5,869 nucleotides of DNA from DATFUL01 sp041499035. GTDB lineage: Bacteria; Patescibacteriota; Microgenomatia; UBA8517. A model generated the notes under the pieces. That model was not told where the DNA came from and searched no databases. It saw nothing but the letters and a program-made list of their open reading frames with translations. The first letter of the stretch is position 1. Every line of letters begins with the position of its first letter. Where the stretch lies: assembly GCA_041499035.1 (NCBI GenBank), contig JBGQJK010000037.1, positions 1-5,869 of the forward strand, given 5' to 3'. The position numbers and the translations under genes are program-made. Below are positions 3,915 to 5,869 of the stretch, in pieces.

Positions 3915-5869
3915 GTGAAAGATGGTCGTGCTTTCTTCAACCGAATAACACTTGCAGTCTGTCTAGTTTTTGTTGCAGGGTTAATTTTTCTCAATTCACT
4001 ATCTTTAGTTTACGCGGCCTCTGCAATTTCCTTTCGTTCTTTTTCGGCGGGGACAAATGGAGCCGGCTCAACAAATTTGGTTTTTGCGAAGCCTACCGGA
4101 GTTTTAGCCAACGACGTCCTTGTGGCGCAGATAGTTATTAATGGATCAAGTACCGTTATTACTCCACCCTCAGGGTGGATTTTGATTCTCAATACAAAAT
4201 CGAGCTCGTCTATCGAAGAAGCTTCCTATTACAAAGTTGCGGGAGCTTCAGAACCGTCCTCGTACAGTTGGACATTTGGAACAAGTCAGCCTGCAACCGG
4301 CGGAATTTCCAGCTATTCTGGAGTTGATTTGTCTTCACCGGTCGACGCAAAAAGCGGGAAGTACAATGCTTCCACAGCTACAGCTACATTTACCCAAATT
4401 ACCACAACGGTTCCTAACGATATGCTTCTGGCATTTGTTGGAGTTTCCGGTAACACGACAATAACTCCTCCTTCCGGATTTACGGAAAATTATGATTTAA
4501 AAAACACCTCTTCAAGCAACGGCAAAACTGCAGAAGTTTCTCAGTTTCTTAAAGCAGCTGCCGGATTAACGTCAGTCGGAACCGGGAAAGAAGATACACT
4601 TACTGTATCAAATCTAACTCAGCTTATTGCCTTAAAACCGGCTGGAAGTACATCAACGCCAACTCCGACACCGACCCCGACGGCTACTCCCACACCCCCG
4701 CCTTCCACTCCGACCCCTTCACCAACTTTGGCTCCAACGCCTACACCCCCTCCGCCTACCCCGACACCAACCCAGATTGCCACTGCGACTCCGACTGCTG
4801 TGCCCACACCAACCCCAAGTCCAACTCCTACACCAGTAGTTTCAGCCCCCCCGTTTATTGCAAATATTCAAAATGTATTTGTAATTGTTATGGAAAACAA
4901 CAATTGGTCAAACATTCAAGGGAATTTAACCAGTGCCCCATATCTAAATAGTTTACTAACTCGCTCGGATGCGTCCTACGCCACTCAGTATTTCAATCCG
5001 GCGGGAATTCATCCTTCTGAGCCGAATTATATTTGGATGGAAGCTGGGGATAGTAAAAACTTACCCGGCACAAATAATTTTCCGTCGGACGGGGCTCCAT
5101 CTGCTAGCAACATGACAACAACAACCGACCATTTAGCAACGTATTTGCAGAACAAAGGAGTTTCCTGGAAGGGCTATATGGAGGGAATGACAACGGGCAC
5201 ATGCCCGCTCGGTGGTGGAAGTTCTTACGCGGTACGGCATAATCCGTTTGTGTTTTTTACCGACGTTTCCGGCAATCCGCCTTCTTCATCTAACTCTAAT
5301 TGTATTTCACATATGGCGCCCTTTACTCAGTTAGCGGGGGATCTTCAAGCCGGAACCGTTTCAAAATATGCCTTTATAGTGCCGAATACTTGCGATGACA
5401 TGCACGATGCTTGCGCGCCGCTGAGTAACGGAATTCTTCAAGGTGATACCTGGCTTGCGAATAATCTTCCGACGATTCTTAACTCACAAGCTTACCTAAA
5501 CGGGGGAGCAGTTTTTATAACTTGGGATGAAGGAAGTGGTGGAGATGGTCCTATTGGAATGATAGTTTTATCGCCGTCCTCTAAGGGCAATGGCTACCAT
5601 AATAGTATTCATTATGATCACAGTTCTCTATTAAAAACGGAACAGGAAATTTTTGGAGTTTCACCCCTTCTTAGAAATGCAACAAGCGCCACCGACCTAT
5701 CGGATTTATTTGTAGCTTCCCCAACACCAACACCTACCCCGACCCCGGTACCTTCTATTCAATCCCAGGTTGATGCCGCATCCGTTGGTTCCACCATCGT
5801 CATACAACCCGGAACATATAATGAAGTTGTAACAATCAATAGTGGAATCACTTTAAAATGCGCGGTAGC
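3915..5869 (+). CDS. Secreted/surface multidomain protein: beta-rich module, AcpA-like phosphoesterase, beta-helix (3' end beyond window)
   Basis: An uninterrupted frame of 651 codons, still open at the window end. It starts with GTG; no in-frame ATG precedes the signal peptide, and an upstream TTG (3891) fits the promoter less well. Residues 1-34 form a Sec signal peptide: charged start KDGR, hydrophobic core, and likely cleavage after VYA (34). Residues 35-243 are a Thr/Ser-rich, probably beta-sandwich region containing an internal duplication (64-88 and 166-189, both ending TPPSG plus an aromatic residue). A Pro/Thr linker follows (about 246-307). Residues 317-590 resemble the phosphoesterase family that includes acid phosphatase AcpA and phospholipase C: NVFVIVMENNNW with likely metal ligands E327 and N328, HPSEPNY (366-372) with candidate nucleophile S368, WKGYMEGM, VRHNPFVFFTDV, PNTCDDMHD, TWDEG (D538, E539) and HYDHSSLLKT (566-575). 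C430, C463, C493 and C500 could form disulfides. After a second Pro/Thr linker (603-614), IQSQVDAASVG and IQPGTYNEVVTI match the first coil of right-handed beta-helix (pectate-lyase-like or NosD-like) domains. The substrate is unknown; phosphomonoesters or phospholipids are possible. The protein probably acts outside the cell or on its surface. Confidence 0.88.
   Translation, partial: MKDGRAFFNRITLAVCLVFVAGLIFLNSLSLVYAASAISFRSFSAGTNGAGSTNLVFAKPTGVLANDVLVAQIVINGSSTVITPPSGWILILNTKSSSSIEEASYYKVAGASEPSSYSWTFGTSQPATGGISSYSGVDLSSPVDAKSGKYNASTATATFTQITTTVPNDMLLAFVGVSGNTTITPPSGFTENYDLKNTSSSNGKTAEVSQFLKAAAGLTSVGTGKEDTLTVSNLTQLIALKPAGSTSTPTPTPTPTATPTPPPSTPTPSPTLAPTPTPPPPTPTPTQIATATPTAVPTPTPSPTPTPVVSAPPFIANIQNVFVIVMENNNWSNIQGNLTSAPYLNSLLTRSDASYATQYFNPAGIHPSEPNYIWMEAGDSKNLPGTNNFPSDGAPSASNMTTTTDHLATYLQNKGVSWKGYMEGMTTGTCPLGGGSSYAVRHNPFVFFTDVSGNPPSSSNSNCISHMAPFTQLAGDLQAGTVSKYAFIVPNTCDDMHDACAPLSNGILQGDTWLANNLPTILNSQAYLNGGAVFITWDEGSGGDGPIGMIVLSPSSKGNGYHNSIHYDHSSLLKTEQEIFGVSPLLRNATSATDLSDLFVASPTPTPTPTPVPSIQSQVDAASVGSTIVIQPGTYNEVVTINSGITLKCAV
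4104..4481 (+). repeat. Internal protein duplication in the N-terminal beta-rich region
   Basis: Two segments of the surface protein resemble each other. Residues 64-88 (4104-4178) contain LANDVLVA, then NGSSTVITPPSGW. Residues 166-189 (4410-4481) contain VPNDMLLA, then SGNTTITPPSGF. The spacing between the shared NDxLxA and TxITPPSG motifs is nearly the same, one residue shorter in the second copy, which points to two related beta-sheet halves or two tandem domains. The DNA itself has diverged, so the duplication is old. Confidence 0.55.
4650..4835 (+). repeat. Pro/Thr-rich linker repeat, first copy
   Basis: About 62 codons built mainly from alternating Pro and Thr (CCN and ACN codons, with some Ser and Ala) join the N-terminal module to the phosphoesterase domain. 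Such linkers are extended and flexible and are common between domains of exported proteins; they may be glycosylated. The tract is C-rich and nearly G-free on this strand, so the opposite strand shows a long misleading Gly/Val open frame that is not a gene. Confidence 0.85.
5721..5756 (+). repeat. Pro/Thr-rich linker repeat, second copy
   Basis: Twelve codons, PTPTPTPTPVPS (residues 603-614), separate the phosphoesterase domain from the start of the beta-helix domain. The linker has the same composition as the longer first one, which supports reading the protein as a string of independent domains. Confidence 0.8.

Noticed and set aside
4619..4807. Minus-strand open frame rich in Gly and Val, opposite the Pro/Thr linker
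   Set aside because: It is the complement of the CCN/ACN repeat tract of the surface protein. Its Gly/Val monotony comes from that composition, and it lies inside a convincing gene on the other strand.
4650..4835. Possible G-quadruplex on the minus strand of the Pro/Thr tract
   Set aside because: G-runs of three or more exist, but the spacers between them are mostly 8-14 nt with only one short loop. The pattern follows from proline codon choice, so there is no need for a structural role.

Overview
The window looks like a piece of a small-genome bacterium of the Candidate Phyla Radiation (Patescibacteria), most likely the Microgenomates side. This is an inference from four things: tightly packed genes; starts without Shine-Dalgarno sites; a short GC-rich palindrome encoding PAFAKAAAG (RRSFSEGG on the other strand), which I recall as a common repeat in such genomes; and a large Pro/Thr-linked exported protein of the type these cells often encode. 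The standard genetic code fits, because no UGA occurs inside any of the long reading frames.

Layout: (1) 1-254, minus strand, is the N-terminal 84 codons of the AAA+ ATPase RarA (MgsA), cut by the window edge. (2) A 48-bp divergent spacer follows, then a spermidine-synthase-like SAM-binding protein at 303-902 (+). (3) 933-1151 (+) is an unrecognised basic protein of 72 residues. (4) 1207-3873 (+) is a complete SecA of 888 residues with the C-terminal SEC-C zinc motif and an in-frame palindromic repeat in the linker before it. (5) 3915-5869 (+), opening with GTG and running off the window, is a secreted or surface multidomain protein: signal peptide, duplicated beta-rich module, Pro/Thr linker, AcpA-like phosphoesterase, second Pro/Thr linker, and the first coil of what looks like a right-handed beta-helix domain.

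The most interesting regulatory pattern is that all five starts have a -10-like hexamer 5-8 nt upstream and no convincing Shine-Dalgarno sequence. This would make every mRNA leaderless or nearly so, with each gene carrying its own promoter despite the short gaps. Two of these promoters also have a plausible -35 box (899-904 and 3878-3883), placed directly on or just after the preceding stop codon.

Functionally the genes do not form one pathway. RarA acts at stalled replication forks. SecA is the motor of the Sec export pathway and would export the downstream surface protein, which has a clear Sec-type signal peptide. The role of the methyltransferase-like protein and of the small protein is not evident. 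I see no tRNA, rRNA, CRISPR array, insertion sequence or convincing intrinsic terminator. No stretch over 300 bases lacks a gene.
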